A DNA stretch of 64,000 bases from Toxorhynchites rutilus septentrionalis (GCF_029784135.1 NC_073746.1:243508307-243572306), one strand, 5' to 3'. Counted from the stretch's first letter, positions 23,986 through 35,769 are shown. A program made the numbers and translations. Notes: generated by a model from the letters alone, not told the origin.

Positions 23986-24235
23986 GATTAACGTTCCCTG
24001 TGGAACTTTTGCCGTCTCAACGTATGTAGTAACTGCGTCATTTATTAATACTTAATTGAGATTCCTTAAGCCAAGTAACACGCCTTGAATGTATTCCGAG
24101 AGGCAAGGTCTTGAATACGGTGCAAGTCGAAGGAAATTTCTTTGACGAAAAATCCCCCGGCTAGAACGGGAATCGAACCTGAACACCCGGCATGGTAATG
24201 TGAGACGCTAACCACTCGGCCACTGGTGCACACAG
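23985..24235 (-). mobile_element. SINE family 1, full-length copy with tRNA-like head
   Basis: On the minus strand the element starts near 24232 with a tRNA-like head. The A-box region is tggccgagtggttagcgtct and the B-box is ggttcgattcccgt, ending at the ccggggg junction, followed by about 160 bp of non-tRNA body shared with the other two copies. RNA polymerase III would transcribe it from those boxes. There is no clear target duplication. It is not a functional tRNA gene: the head continues without a terminator into the SINE body. Confidence 0.8.
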
Positions 24236-24401
24236 AGCAATCGTGTCAACAGCTAATCAAAAACGAGATTAATCAGCTGCCAAAACATCACAACAAATAG
24301 AGAGTTAGTTTTCCATGGTGTGACTCCTCAAACAGTGCGAAATCGACATCATAAACAATATTTGATGTGTCGAGTGGCACTTATTAAACCATGGGTATAA
24401 G

Positions 24402-26425
24402 CAGGGTTACCAACTATGATTTTCAAAAATCAGGTAGAATGAAAAGAATACTCAGGAAGAAATCAGAATAGTTCATTTTGGCAGCCATCTTTAAATTATA
24501 TCATCCCAAAACATATTCGTTTTCTCGTATGATTATGCTGGCCATAGAGTTAAAGTGTTTGTTGTTGAGAGAATTTTGCATGGATCTGTTCATCATTTAC
24601 ATTTTTTTCCAAAACCTACAGCATTACTACAGTGAATTACAGAGGAATCAATGTTAAGAATTTCTTCGATTTCATCGTTCATAATTGGAATGAATCCTAA
24701 TGAGCAGCAAAGCATCTCAACAGTAGATGAATTGTTGAACGATTTTTTTTCCAATTTTGATGTTATTTAATAACAAACATGAAAATTCGTTCAGAAAAAG
24801 TCTAAACTATGTGGTGGTTGAGAGCAGATATACAACCGCAAAGAGTTAAAGTAGTCATTCAATATACAGGTTCATTTTTTTTAAATTAGTATATTCGATA
24901 AAATCGGCAAAAACTCTATATTCAAATATATCCTCAAAACGGAACAAAATAAAGTATGAACTTTTCAAAAAATACTTAAACAACCAGGGGCTCACTGGTC
25001 TCGACACCTCAAAAAACCATTTAAGATTTGAAACATTCTAGGATTTCGCATAAAAGTAAACATTTTGGGCGCAGTTTTTGACATAAGGGTACGATTTTCA
25101 TTAAGAGTGTCCAATCAGAAAACATGTCACGTTTCTATGAAATAGTTTCAACGACAATAACTATTTTTGCTGCGAAACGAATTCTTGTGATTTTTATTCC
25201 AATCGAGTAAGAAATTCTCTAAGGTTTTTTTTTGTTCGTATTCTACAAATTAGAATTCTCAAGTCGGTGAATGGTATAAACCGACAAAAAATGGAAGCAT
25301 TCCCATTTTACCATACATTTGATCTGTACATTTTTGTGCTTATCTACCCATACCCTCAACAATGAACAAAAAATGTTGCGGCGGGGCACAATTTGATTTG
25401 ATTTTGATGAAATGATACACCGCATCGGTTTTCATGTCGTCTGGTGGAGACTGGTTGTGTATTTTTGCATCAAACGCTCATATTGATTTTGTTTTTAGGT
25501 GTCGTCAAAGGTAGATTTAAATAGTTACCATATTGTTGTTTTTATTTATTTGATTTTTTTGAAATGTAACATAACGACGGAACAATGGAACAATGCATTC
25601 GATAATAGATATATTTACTATAATTTCACCATTAATACCATACACCATAATTTCTATTTTGAATCTGGCGAGCAAATGTTGTATAACATCTTTTTTTTAT
25701 CCCATCTGATTATTTTTATTAGGCTCATTTAGCTGTAACAGAGCCGAATTTATTCGTGTACATTTTTACTTATGTTGTATATTACACAGTAGTCATTTAG
25801 GCCAGAGAGAATTCCTATTTTATCGATATACAACTCATGTCGCTTTTTCGGCGTAAGAATATTCCTATTGTTCGGTTGTTCACTGTTGGATTATATACAC
25901 AGTGGGACTGTTGATATGAGGCTTCCATTGTTGTGTTATAAACAGGACCAATTACCGATGCAGCAGATCGTAATGTGAGCGGTAAGGGGCTGGGATTTCC
26001 GTCACATGACGTAGTAGCTAGAATAACACACAAAGATGGTCAGTTGAGGGCCCTGAGTTATAAGCTCATGATCGTTCGCTTAGTGGCGGGCATGCAACCA
26101 ATTAGGCTACGAAGACCCCCTTCTTATATTTGTAATTTATATACGTCTTATTATATTGGCTTTGAATTCATAAAGCTTCTCTTGAGTAATATTACACTCT
26201 GAAACGTATTGTTTCATTAATAACATTATGGCTATTCATACATACACATCATACAAGGTAATGGTGTTCCTCAAACTTAATCTCGTTATTCATAAAATTA
26301 TTCAGCCCTATTTTGAAAAGTCTCGAAACATTTGTGCGTAATGAAAATTATGCAAAAATTAAATCAGGAAGAATCAGGATCTTCCTGAAAAATCAGACAA
26401 AATTGAGTGTTTGTTTGTGATTGAT
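24402..26425. mobile_element. hAT-like non-autonomous element, copy 2, right end lost
   Basis: The left tip is cagggttaccaac with nearby aaatcagg copies, as in copies 1 and 3. Near the right edge come caggaagaatcaggatcttc and aaaatcagacaaaattgagt, then similarity stops short of the expected terminal ggttggcatctctg. The element carries a nested SINE (25690-26125, minus). No transposase is present. Confidence 0.7.
25690..26125 (-). mobile_element. SINE family 2 (tRNA-like head, A-tail), copy 1
   Basis: On the minus strand the element starts near 26125 with ggtcttcgtagcctaattgg, containing an A-box-like tagcctaattggttgc. It runs about 430 bp and ends with cagatgggataaaaaaaa at about 25690. It matches the plus-strand copy at 48355-48815 over its whole length, with shared phrases such as caacaatggaagcctcatat. 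The B-box is degenerate. An A-tail and a tRNA-like start make a SINE the best explanation. Confidence 0.65.
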
Positions 26426-26764
26426 GACTGGAAAAAGGTAATTTGGACAGATGAGTTTAAAATAATGTTATTTGGGTCTGATAGTATCACACGCAAATGT
26501 CGACAAACCGGTGAAAGTCTAAAAAAAGAGTGTTTGAAGCTAACAGTCAACCATGATGAATGTTAATTATTGCTACGCAATCATTTTTTACTTAATTTTA
26601 TTTCCCGTGCAGCATCGCTCGATGGTACAGTGTACTCGAATTCTTAGACGGAATAATTACAAACGAGATTTTTTTTGGACATATTGAAAGTAAAGCTTCT
26701 ACACTCAAAATTCATTTTTACCACATGTTTTAGTATTCTTTTGCATTTGTATAATATAATAGTT

Positions 26765-26895
26765 TGGCTGAAAAGTTCATAACGTAACACAGTAAAACTG
26801 TAAAATTCAATTTTATTATTCAACACAATTGCCTTCGAGGACGATACAGTGATTATAGCGATCTTGCAATTTTTTTTAATGAGGTGTAATATTAT
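26765..26895 (-). pseudogene. mariner C-terminal tail plus terminal repeat
   Basis: On the minus strand, DRYNHCIVLEGNCVE followed by a stop (about 26880-26830) matches the conserved last residues of mariner transposases. Downstream at 26795-26765 is the mariner end, atgaacttttcagccaaact. It is a fragment of the same family as 21160-21590. Confidence 0.65.
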
Positions 26896-26911
26896 TACGC
26901 ATTTATGCAAT

Positions 26912-26990
26912 GGCACCAGTGGCTATGTGGATAGCGCGGTCGTGTAAAACAACCGTGCATTCCAGTCGGTCTTGGTTCGATCCCCGTTGA
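26912..26990 (+). mobile_element. tRNA-like SINE head, family 3
   Basis: Plus-strand sequence gtggctatgtggatagcgcg (A-box-like) followed 35 bases later by cttggttcgatccccg (perfect B-box core ggttcgatcc) gives a tRNA-shaped promoter. The acceptor-stem halves do not pair, so it is a SINE head and not a tRNA gene. The extent of the body to the right is unknown. Confidence 0.5.
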
Positions 26991-26994
26991 CATC

Positions 26995-29900
26995 GGTTGG
27001 ACATTTTTTTGGATACAATCCCAAGCTGGCGTTCAGTCTGAGAGAAAGAGATGTCTGCTCCCATACATACAAACATTTTAAAGCTTTTGAAAAGGGAGCT
27101 TTTGTTTGCTCATTTTACCTTTCAGCACACGTAAAAGTATTTTTTTCTGCTGAAAATGAAATGTTTTATGCCGACGCAAGTTTGGGTGTATGGTAATCGA
27201 TCCCACCATAGTGATCAGCGATCATTCGATACGTTTCAACCGCAGATTTCGTTGAATAAAACGTGAAAAGCCCAACACCCTGCAAATGACGCTTTGTTGG
27301 CTCGAATATTTCCCGTTCCTCGCACATAAATTTGAATTTACTTCATAATCCATTACTATTGTGAATACTGAAGAATTGTTCTGCAACTCTTTGACGATAT
27401 ATGCTTTCGCAGGTAAATTGTAGACCCTATTACGAATTCGACAGAAATGTAGTCCGGGTCAATGTCACGTAAGGAGGTCTACCAATTTGGCCGCAAACAC
27501 CGGCATCACTCAATTTGTTAATTCGTGAAAATATCAGTACATTCGAAAAAAACTCTCTGTTCACAAAGGCCATAAAAATTTACTTAATTTAGTAGAAAAA
27601 ATCTGTCCCAAAACATCATGACGTACAAAGTAATTGAAGAATAATTATTACCACATTCGTAACTTACTCAGTAGATAACCAAACCAATGACCCTACTTCT
27701 TCTACAAGCTGAACCCCAAATAATCAGGCATTACAGTCACCGGAGTTACATCTGCTCATTTTTCACAACTCATATCAGCTTTTTCACTGCGATAGTTCGC
27801 AGGAGACCCCAGCGATAGTGGTGACATCGTCCCATTATATCCCCTGGTGGCTTACCACAAGGGACCACAACAATCTTCGATGGCGTATAGAGGTGTGATT
27901 TATAACACCAATAAATGTGCCTGATAGTTGCGTGCGCCATTAGGTAACCCGTTAAAACCTGCCAAGATTCCTAATGTGATTAACTTTCAATAACAAAACG
28001 GATTACCGCCCAGCGTGCAGTACCTTCGGTGGCGGTAGCCGTGTTTACCCGGCAGAACAAGCTTAAGCACTTCTTCCTCCAGCAAAAGCTACCGCTACGG
28101 ATTTTGTAACTGTGTGTATACAACAACAGTGGAAGCTATTACTACAAATGGAAGCTAGATACCGGTGGTCATCGTCATTTTTCAAACCCACCTGGTCACC
28201 TGGTGGCTCTCTGTGCACAGGAATCAGGAAGGTATTTTGAATCTGTTTTGTCATTATAATGTGTTTCTTTGCGTTCTCGCATCTTCCATTTGTCGTTGCA
28301 AAATGCAAAAAAACCAGCTACTCTCAGAGCGATATTCAATAAGTTAATCTATCCAATCTGTTTGTTTTCAGCATACTCAGGGTCGGACGGTTGGCCACTC
28401 AGCGATTCGTAGGAAACCAAATCCTAGCGGTCCGGTACGATCGGAAGAAGCGATAAACGAAAATTGCTTCTTTTCGACATAAGAGTGATGGAACGGTATA
28501 TTCTCCGTCTTTTCAGGTTTACCTTACAGATTGCATCAAAGTCTTTTGAATGATGTAAATGCAAACTTCTACCCCGAAGTGCGACAGATGCAGTTTTGTT
28601 CCACCTCCTCAAGACATACCGTGATGTCCTTTCGGAGATAATCGATAAACAGGATTAGGATTAAGCCTCGAGATGTCAGTGATCTCGGCCCAAAGGCAGC
28701 TGACCGCCATCGCCGCCAGCTGGATCGATCTCTCATTGACATTCAGAGTGCATTCGGTCGAGTTTGCAGTCGCAATCATTCATCGGAGAGATTGTAGCAA
28801 ATCGCGGCAACGGTGAACCGTTGCAGCTCAATCCTTTCATCCCTCTGATAAATTCGCGAGGTACTTGTTAATTTTCTCACGCATATCATGAGCGATACGT
28901 GGCCGAGGCCGGGCCCGACTCGCGAATATATGCTATTGCGCGATTTGCGCGATGTAGCTTTCCACGTAGGGCCAAACTGCGGTTGTTACTGCTGCTGCTG
29001 CTGCTGCTGCTTTCACACAACAGAGAGAAAATGCAAAACCGAGAGGAATCTTCCCGGTGCACATTATTACATTATGTAAATTAATCATATTTGCAAGATT
29101 TATTTCCATCTGCTGAGTGGATTCCCTAGAATCCACTCGAGCGAACCCTCATTCTTACGCGCGATGGTACCGTCGTACACAGCCCGGGAAGCAAAAAGAA
29201 TCCCAGGACAAAAACGAAAAAAAAAGGTTCCGCGAAAGAAACAATGAAATTCACATTATCGATATCTAAGAGGACGCGCGCGCGAAATCTGTTTGTGTGA
29301 TGCTGTGTGCGCCTTTTCGTACTTTTCGTCGCTAGCCGCAAGTGTCGTCACAGTTTTTCTGCGTAGTCAATTGCAGGCGGAATACTAACGAGTTCGTGCA
29401 CCAAAATAAGAGATTGGTTTTGCATGTCTCGCTTCCGTTGTGGATGGAACCTGAACAGCTGCAAAATTCGGGCAAGTTTTTGAGGTGCTAAAGAGTCAAC
29501 TGTATGCTGTGAAACAAAAAAAAAACGCTCGGTTTCGGTTTGTGATCAGAGTTATAAAAATGATTCCCCTCGAATATCAAATCATCTTCTTCAAAGAAGA
29601 ATACTGTTCTGAACTCAATTTTAAAAATATAAATCATTCATTGGGACACTACAAACTACCGGCCATTCTATTCATCAGGCATCCAAAGAAATTGGAGCAG
29701 TTTTGATAGTTAACGTTTGTCGATGGGTTTCCATTTGCAATCGAATCGTCAGATTTCGTTAACGATTCTTTATGAATCCTCGTTTGTTAAAAGCCCTGAC
29801 TGCAAAAACCAAGACTGCAAAAGTGCGAGAAATTCGTAGTGGAACTTTGGGTAAGACGCACCGGGTCGGTAGAACACACCACCATGAAAAATCTTGGAAA

Positions 29901-30185
29901 ACGCAGTAATCGGCAGGATTTTTCTGTGCTTAGAAGTATTGTACCATAAAAAACCACGTCTATCTTCATTAAATAATAATATATTAAAAACTGCATGACT
30001 GAATGCAACTTTGACCACTTCTGTCATAAGACTTTTTGAGCATTTAAAACTTATTCAAATTTCACAAACTCCAATACATTCTCAATTGTTACCAGAGGTA
30101 TCAATTGAGTTTGAATGAAAAAATGTTGAAAATTCATTTTTTTATATCAAAATGCAATTTTATAATCCATCTCATAATGGGGCAC
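26995..30185. other. mostly single-copy intron-like DNA
   Basis: No gene was recognised. 28600-29400 is GC-rich. A (ctg)n microsatellite of about seven units lies at 28989-29011 and produces poly-Leu or poly-Ala in artefactual frames. 29485-29706 is an open frame without known motifs. The phrase ctggtcacctggtggctctc near 28190 contains a short local duplication. Confidence 0.4.
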
Positions 30186-30189
30186 ATCG

Positions 30190-30595
30190 CTCCACACTTA
30201 GAAAAATCCTCGGCAGAAAACTACTAAATACATTTGGTAATGCAAAATTAGTAGAATGTACAAATTTTTTGTACATATTGTCAACAAACCCGCATCCCTA
30301 CCAGAGATTAGTATATTTTACTCGATAACATTAGTAAGCTTGGATATTGTCATATCTAAAAACTGGTGAGAAAAGCGCGTATTAACCATTTTCATTGTTC
30401 CCATAAGGCAATACGGAGGTATAATAAGGATATAATTCTGATACGTGCATTTTCGGCGAGAAAATGTAGCCAATATTGGGCTTCCGAATCATGCTTGACA
30501 TATGTGTTTATTAGTACGGTCAAAAATGACTAGATTGGTAGTATTTACCAAAAAATTCGTTATATTTACTAATTATTTCTCTCAGTGCAGTATGG
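30190..30595 (+). repeat. ~390-bp interspersed repeat, copy 1
   Basis: It aligns base for base, with scattered differences, to 44575-44970 in the same orientation. Shared phrases include cgataacattagt, ctggtgagaaaagcgcgtat and aataaggatataattct. The termini show weak inverted similarity (cacttagaaaaat and, reversed, cactgagagaaat), compatible with a MITE. No coding capacity is present. Confidence 0.7.
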
Positions 30596-30802
30596 ATATT
30601 AATAAAAAGTTAGTCAGTTCCAGTGTTACCAATTCACTCAGATATTTTCTGCAATTGTTTTATACCCAGATGGTGTCTGAAAAGCATGAAACCATTTTCA
30701 CATATCATTTCATGTATGATGTAATAAGACCCAGAACGAACAAAATTATTTCAATGTTTCTGACTACTAAAATCCATCCATTACAGGTCGGACTCGATTA
30801 TA

Positions 30803-31675
30803 CAGGGTGGGCCATTTAAAGTGGAAGGATTTGTTTTTGCAATAGCAAAGTAAAGAAGTGGAATTTTAAATTTTTTTTTTGAAATTCATTTATTTTGGTC
30901 CAAGGAGATTTGTTCTAACTACTTTTTGATTATGATATCTCGTAAATGACCGCCTCTGGCCTTGACCGCAAAATGTGCCCTTTTTTCGGCATTTTCCATC
31001 ACTTTGCCCAATGTTTCGGCCGATATGGCAGCAATTTCTTGTCGGATATTGTCTTTCAGCGCAGCCAGGGTCCTTGGTTTACCAGTGTATACCTTGGATT
31101 TTAAATATCCCCATAAAAAAAGTTAGGAGGCGTCAAATCAGGTGATCTCGGTGGCCAGTCATAATCGCCGTTTTTCGATATTAATCTTCCGGGGAACATT
31201 TCGCGCAATAATTTGGTCGTGGCAGCCGCTGTATGGCATGTAGCGCCGTCCTGTTGGAACCAGTAATTGTCCAATTCATTTTCACGAACAAATGGCAATA
31301 AAAAATCGGTTATCATTGTCCGATGATGTCGATGGAGTCTCTGCAACACTGGCTCGAACGGCATCAATATTCTCGTCGAAACGTCTTGGTCGTTGTCTGG
31401 ACAGATGACTGGCATTACCAACACTACCAGACGATATAAATTTGGCATATAATCGATGTATAGTGTTGTCTCCAGGCGATGTTTTAACTTTATTTGTTTT
31501 ATTCCACGCACGTTTAGTTAACACAATTGAGAAGTTATTTTGAATGTACAGCTGAACAATTTCAGCGCATTGTTTAGGTGTGTATTGTTCCATGGTTAAA
31601 ATTGTACTGAAATGACGCTTCCAACGCGTTTTGTTAACGTTTGCCAGATGCTTCCACTTTAAATGGCCCACCTTG
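30803..31675 (-). mobile_element. mariner-like element with internal deletion
   Basis: The ends are cagggtgggccatttaaagt (30803) and, reversed from 31675, caaggtgggccatttaaagt. TA lies on both sides. At 873 bp it is several hundred bases shorter than an autonomous member, because the middle of the transposase gene is gone. Confidence 0.85.
31101..31593 (-). pseudogene. mariner-like transposase, internally deleted
   Basis: The N-terminal part (31593-31282) begins MEQYTPKQCAEIVQLYIQ and includes a paired-like helix-turn-helix and a RQRPRRFDENIDAVRASVAE segment. The C-terminal part (about 31350-31101, another frame) has YWFQQDGATCHTAAATTKLL (second catalytic Asp), MFPGRLIS and PPRSPDLTPPNFF. 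The stretch that should carry the first catalytic Asp between them is missing, and the two parts are out of frame. It belongs to the arthropod mariner/IS630-like group with a QQDGATAHTA-type motif. It is non-functional. Confidence 0.8.
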
Positions 31676-32196
31676 TATATAGTCGACCATTTTTTTTCAA
31701 CAATTAATTTCAAATCCTATACATAATCGAATCTCAAGAAACAAATTAATAGAAAAATAGCTTTTTGTGATTCGATTATGTATTGGATTCGAAAATCAAC
31801 GTTGAAAGTGAAATTGCGATTATATATAATCGAGTCCGACCTGTATTAAGAATAATGCAAACCTTAGAATCAAAACAAAAACTCATAAATACAAATGCCA
31901 AAAGTCTGGCAGCACATTTGTGAACAGCGGCACGTAGCAATATATTTATGAACAGCGGCACATATTGATACGCTTGTAAACAAAAATATAGGATTCAAAA
32001 TTCTTTGGCGTTTTCGGCGTTTGATAACAAAAATGCCTTGAAAATTCGAGATCATCTAATGATTCTAACTGGTAGAAACATAACGGAAGCTGAAGATATA
32101 AGCAGCGAATAAAGAGTTATCCAAAATAAACGCTTCGATATCGTTTGACATTTTGACTCGTTGTGGTGCGTTTTGGACACGCATATGGGCATCTTA

Positions 32197-32371
32197 GGCT
32201 GATGTCACATTAGGCGGATTCACCGCCGCGGATATCTCGACGGTTATTTTCTCCATTTGAAAACCGCCTCGCTCTGTGTGACATGGCTCATTCACAATAC
32301 AATGTAGATCCTCCGCTGCGGTTTTACTCGCGGAATCCGCGGCGGCGAATCCGCCTAATGTGACAACAGCC
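32197..32371. mobile_element. PIF/Harbinger-like MITE with TTA duplication
   Basis: The ends are ggctgatgtcacattaggcg and, reversed from 32371, ggctgttgtcacattaggcg. They continue as near-perfect 35-bp inverted repeats through a GC-rich gccgccgcgg core. Both sides are flanked by tta (32194-32196 and 32372-32374), the TWA target typical of PIF/Harbinger. The element is 175 bp with no coding capacity. It would fold into a strong hairpin. Confidence 0.8.
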
Positions 32372-32379
32372 TTACCCCG

Positions 32380-34685
32380 CTTATTTGAGAATGGTGTAAT
32401 ATAAATGCGTTCAGAATTCTCGTTGTTTCTGTTGGTTTGCCTATTCGTAATCGTTATATCTCATTTCATTACAAAGAAAAGAAACGTGGCTACATTGTGG
32501 ATGTGAAGAAACGTTGAAATATGTAGTAAAAATAGATGTTTCATCCTGTTTTCCTTAACAGGGGCGTCTTGCCCGGACTTCCCCTATACGCGCAAACATA
32601 TTTTTTTAAAATTTCAAGATCAGCGATTCAATTCTTCAATCTACCACCATCTGTAACAGATTTATTTCATATTTATAGGAGAATCTTCCCAAAATCCTCA
32701 ATTCCTCAATCCTCTTTAATTTCTCGATCAATTCCAAACCCGAACAAAATATGTTGGTTGCGATGGTACATCATAAAACTCTTATCAGTTCCCCGAAATC
32801 TTGTAACATGCTAATGAGTTGTTGTTTTTCATATTCAATTTTTAAAAATGGAATCAATTCAGCATAAATCACCGCCGCACCATAACAAGACCCCAACACA
32901 ATGTGCTTCATCCCTCTAAAGAAAGAAAAAATATTTTTTTCCACGCATTAAAATACATTTAATCGGTTTAATCAGTTGTACGGCAGGCAATTTGTGCGGT
33001 CGTAAAACGGGATCGTAAAATCAGTTGACACCACAGCGCGGAGCCTTTCGTTGTCTTTCTCGGGAAACTGATCGGACAGTTAATAGTCAGTCGTCCCGGG
33101 CGACGATTGAGCAGCCGCCGATTTATCTAGCCCATAGTGGATGTCGTTGGCACCCCATATATTTGTCTGATCGACTCATCGAAGAACGGATCATGTTCCC
33201 TGTCCCTGGGTCCTGGGAGAAAGCACTACACGTGGCGTTTGTTTGTGGTTCTCTTCCAATGCCAAAACAAAGCTCATTATCCGTTTTATTGGGTCGTAAA
33301 AATATCGCTCGGAATCTGATTGAGCACAATCGGTTGCCATTCCCGGTCCAAATATTTCGATGGTAGCACACCAATGTGGCTTCACTGTAGATCCAATATT
33401 CGGTCCCACCGGGGGGATAATAATTGTCAAACATTTATACCTCGTTTCATTGCACTTAGCATAAATTAAAATCTCATTAAATTTGATCTGTCTGCGTCAC
33501 CGCGTGCCAGCTTCGGGCTCCTGTCACCCGCCCTGGAACCAAATATTGATCGGATAAGTCCGACTTTTGACACGGGACGGAAATCTCCGTGCATCACGAT
33601 GCTAAGAGACATTTCTTCTTCACCGGGGAGAGAAAACAAAAATGCCAACCCATAAAAACCACGAACATGGTCCGCGGCGTGATTTTAACGACCCGAACCG
33701 GGGCCCTGTAGTTTGTTCCGGGGAGGCCCAGCTCGTCTCCTGGGCAGGAATCGAAATCCCGCCATAATAATAAAACCGAAATAAAAGCAAAATTTGAATA
33801 ATTTTCCCATAACATAAAATCGATTAAACGCTGAACCTGTTTGTTTTAATTGAAAATTAATATCGGGGCGCGTTCGTGGGGTTTGTTCCGTGGAGCGGCT
33901 GTGGAGACAGATTTGCGCATGAAAACCATTTCACCGCGCCGAAAACGAAGTTATTCGATTCGGTTCGGAGTTTTGAGGGCCGGTGTGGGATCATCGCCTT
34001 TCTGTGGTTGTCAGTTTCGAGCTTTAAGTATCCATTAGGCACTTAATTTACAGCTTTTTATACGTTATGTTTATAGTTTTACGATTGCATTATAGGGTGT
34101 ATTATCGGTCGAAACCTCCCGCTGCCGAAGCGCGCGATATGTGGCAAGGTATGAGGCTCGAATTATTATTGAGATTGTTATTGCTGTCGTTATGGTAAAT
34201 GGAATGGGTGAGTTTAAACTTTGTGCATTTTGCACTTTGTCTGGGGGCTTTCGGTTAAGGCCAGAATGTTACGATTATTTCTCGATCAATGAGAGTAATT
34301 TTTGGCAGACGAACGGATATCAGCAAATTTATTGGGAAAAGTAGCTTATTCCCGAGAAGCTTTGCAAGTGAGTGGAGTCACTGATCATGTTTGTCCCCTA
34401 ATGGCACGAACAATTTTTGTGGTTTCTGAATGAAGCAGATGTTCTAGATAACCATTCGTTGCAGAAATACTACACTGATAGATATTCGATATATGTTTTC
34501 CGATTAGCAGGCTTGAAATCAGTTTTGGATTGTTAAAGTTTAAATGAAATCATTCACTTCATGTTATTCGATTACTCAAGTAGTGCTGACTTTTGCTTAA
34601 CAATTTATATATACATTTTCTGATATTTTTACTGAAACTCATCATTATCATATAACGTCGTTATCAGACTTTCTTTATGAAGTTC
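32380..34685. other. single-copy intron-like DNA
   Basis: No gene was recognised. 33030-34030 is GC-rich with overlapping open frames on both strands (33025-33366 plus, 33123-33434 minus) that carry no known motif and cannot all be real. I specifically looked here on the minus strand for the missing svp terminal exon and did not see it. Confidence 0.4.
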
Positions 34686-34689
34686 CTTA

Positions 34690-35760
34690 CCTGTTTTGGT
34701 TTCAAGAATTCGCAGTCTTCGCTGAATTAGTGTACTGCATTGACACAGTAAATGTTCCGAAGTCTCAGCTTCGAAATTGCAGAAACGTCAGTTATCATCT
34801 GCCAGTTTTCCGATTTTTTAAAACTGATACCTGCTCGGACAGTGTCCGGTCGATAGACCGGTTAATGTATTAAAATCTGCCTTATTCAAGCTGAGTAGGT
34901 TGCGTGTTATTTTGTTACAATGTGTTATGAATAATTTGGATTGTCTTGGTGTTGATAGAGCCCTCTTGGCTTCAATCATTGATATTTCCCAGGTTTTGAG
35001 TTCAGATTTCATGCATGATGTAGATAATCCACAAAATGGCTCAGGCTCGACGAATTTAGTTGAAGATCCTAATCTTGCTAAGAGATCGGCTTTTTCATTA
35101 CCTTCTATGCAGCAGTGACCAGGCACCCAGTATAGGTTAACTTCGTTAGTAGCAGCTAGTTGTTTTAAGGATAAAATACATTCCCAAACTAGCTTTGACT
35201 GACATGTGTATGCTTTTACTGCATTAAGAGCTGCTTGGCTATACCTGTATTTTATTGAGAGCTGCTTGGCATACCTGTATTTTCTAGCCAAACAAATATT
35301 TGTACATGTTAGTATTCTAACAGCTTGTATTTCTGCTTGAAAAACTGTAGGCCACTGTCCCATTGGAATTGACATGTCGATTTCTGATCCAGTAATCCCA
35401 GCTCCCGTAGATTTACCGATTTTAGATCCATCGGTATTAAACATGAGTGATCCTGGACGAGTTTTGGGACCACCTTCTTCCCATTCGTTGCGATTGAGTT
35501 CAATCACTTTGATCTTCATTCATGCTTACTATAGTGTTCAGTTGAAAATCATTCATGGTTTGTAAATGCCCTGTGAGATCTGCTTCGAGAATATGTTTTA
35601 TACGTTTCACCCTAAGAGCATCTTTTTCCGCTTCAAGTTGCACATATTGGTGCAAGGGTAGAAGGTATAAAAGAGCATCTAGGGCATCAACGTCGCTGTG
35701 AACATTAACGGTACTTTCGTATTAAAAGTTGAAAAGAGATAGGGTATAATTTGTCATGCG
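34690..35760 (-). pseudogene. non-LTR retrotransposon fragment: RNase H domain and C-terminal finger
   Basis: The open stretch 35519-34818 encodes an RNase H domain: FNTDGSKIGKSTGAGI (first Asp), FQAEIQAVRI (Glu), SQAALNAVKAY and NLYWVPGHCCIEGNEKADLL (His and last Asp). The third-position Asp of the usual DSQAAL motif is replaced by Tyr-Arg-Tyr, and a short duplication sits just upstream (35223-35280). Past a stop at 34818 the minus strand continues with a Cys/His cluster, FCNFEAETSEHLLCQCS (about 34790-34740), the finger that ends many I/R1/LOA-type ORF2 proteins. Upstream (35760-35530) is a degraded piece with LEAEKDALRVKRI, the region after the reverse transcriptase. This is a 5'-truncated dead copy. 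Confidence 0.8.
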
Positions 35761-35769
35761 CAGCAACGA

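Larger units (their letters stand above)
24240..26640 (+). pseudogene. Tc1-like transposase relic interrupted by a hAT-like element
   Basis: Before the insert (24300-24392) the plus strand encodes HGVTPQTVRNRHHKQYL and RVALIKPW. After it (about 26422-26540) come IDDWKKVIWTDEFKIMLFGSD (first catalytic Asp in the TDE motif) and KCRQTGESLKK. About 15-20 codons expected between these parts are missing, so the right junction suffered a deletion that also removed the tip of the inserted element. The rest of the transposase cannot be followed. Confidence 0.65.
30784..31843. mobile_element. TA-flanked MITE (pogo/Tc1-mariner type) carrying a nested mariner-like element
   Basis: The outer ends are caggtcggactcgattat (30784) and its exact inverse, ataatcgagtccgacctg, ending at 31843. 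TA borders both sides (30782-30783, 31844-31845). Without the nested 873-bp element this MITE is only about 185 bp. Its interior has further inverted phrases (atacataatcgaat and attcgattatgtat). Confidence 0.8.

Noticed and set aside
28989..29011. Poly-Leu/poly-Ala/poly-Cys tract in open frames
   Set aside because: It is a (ctg)n microsatellite translated in different frames.
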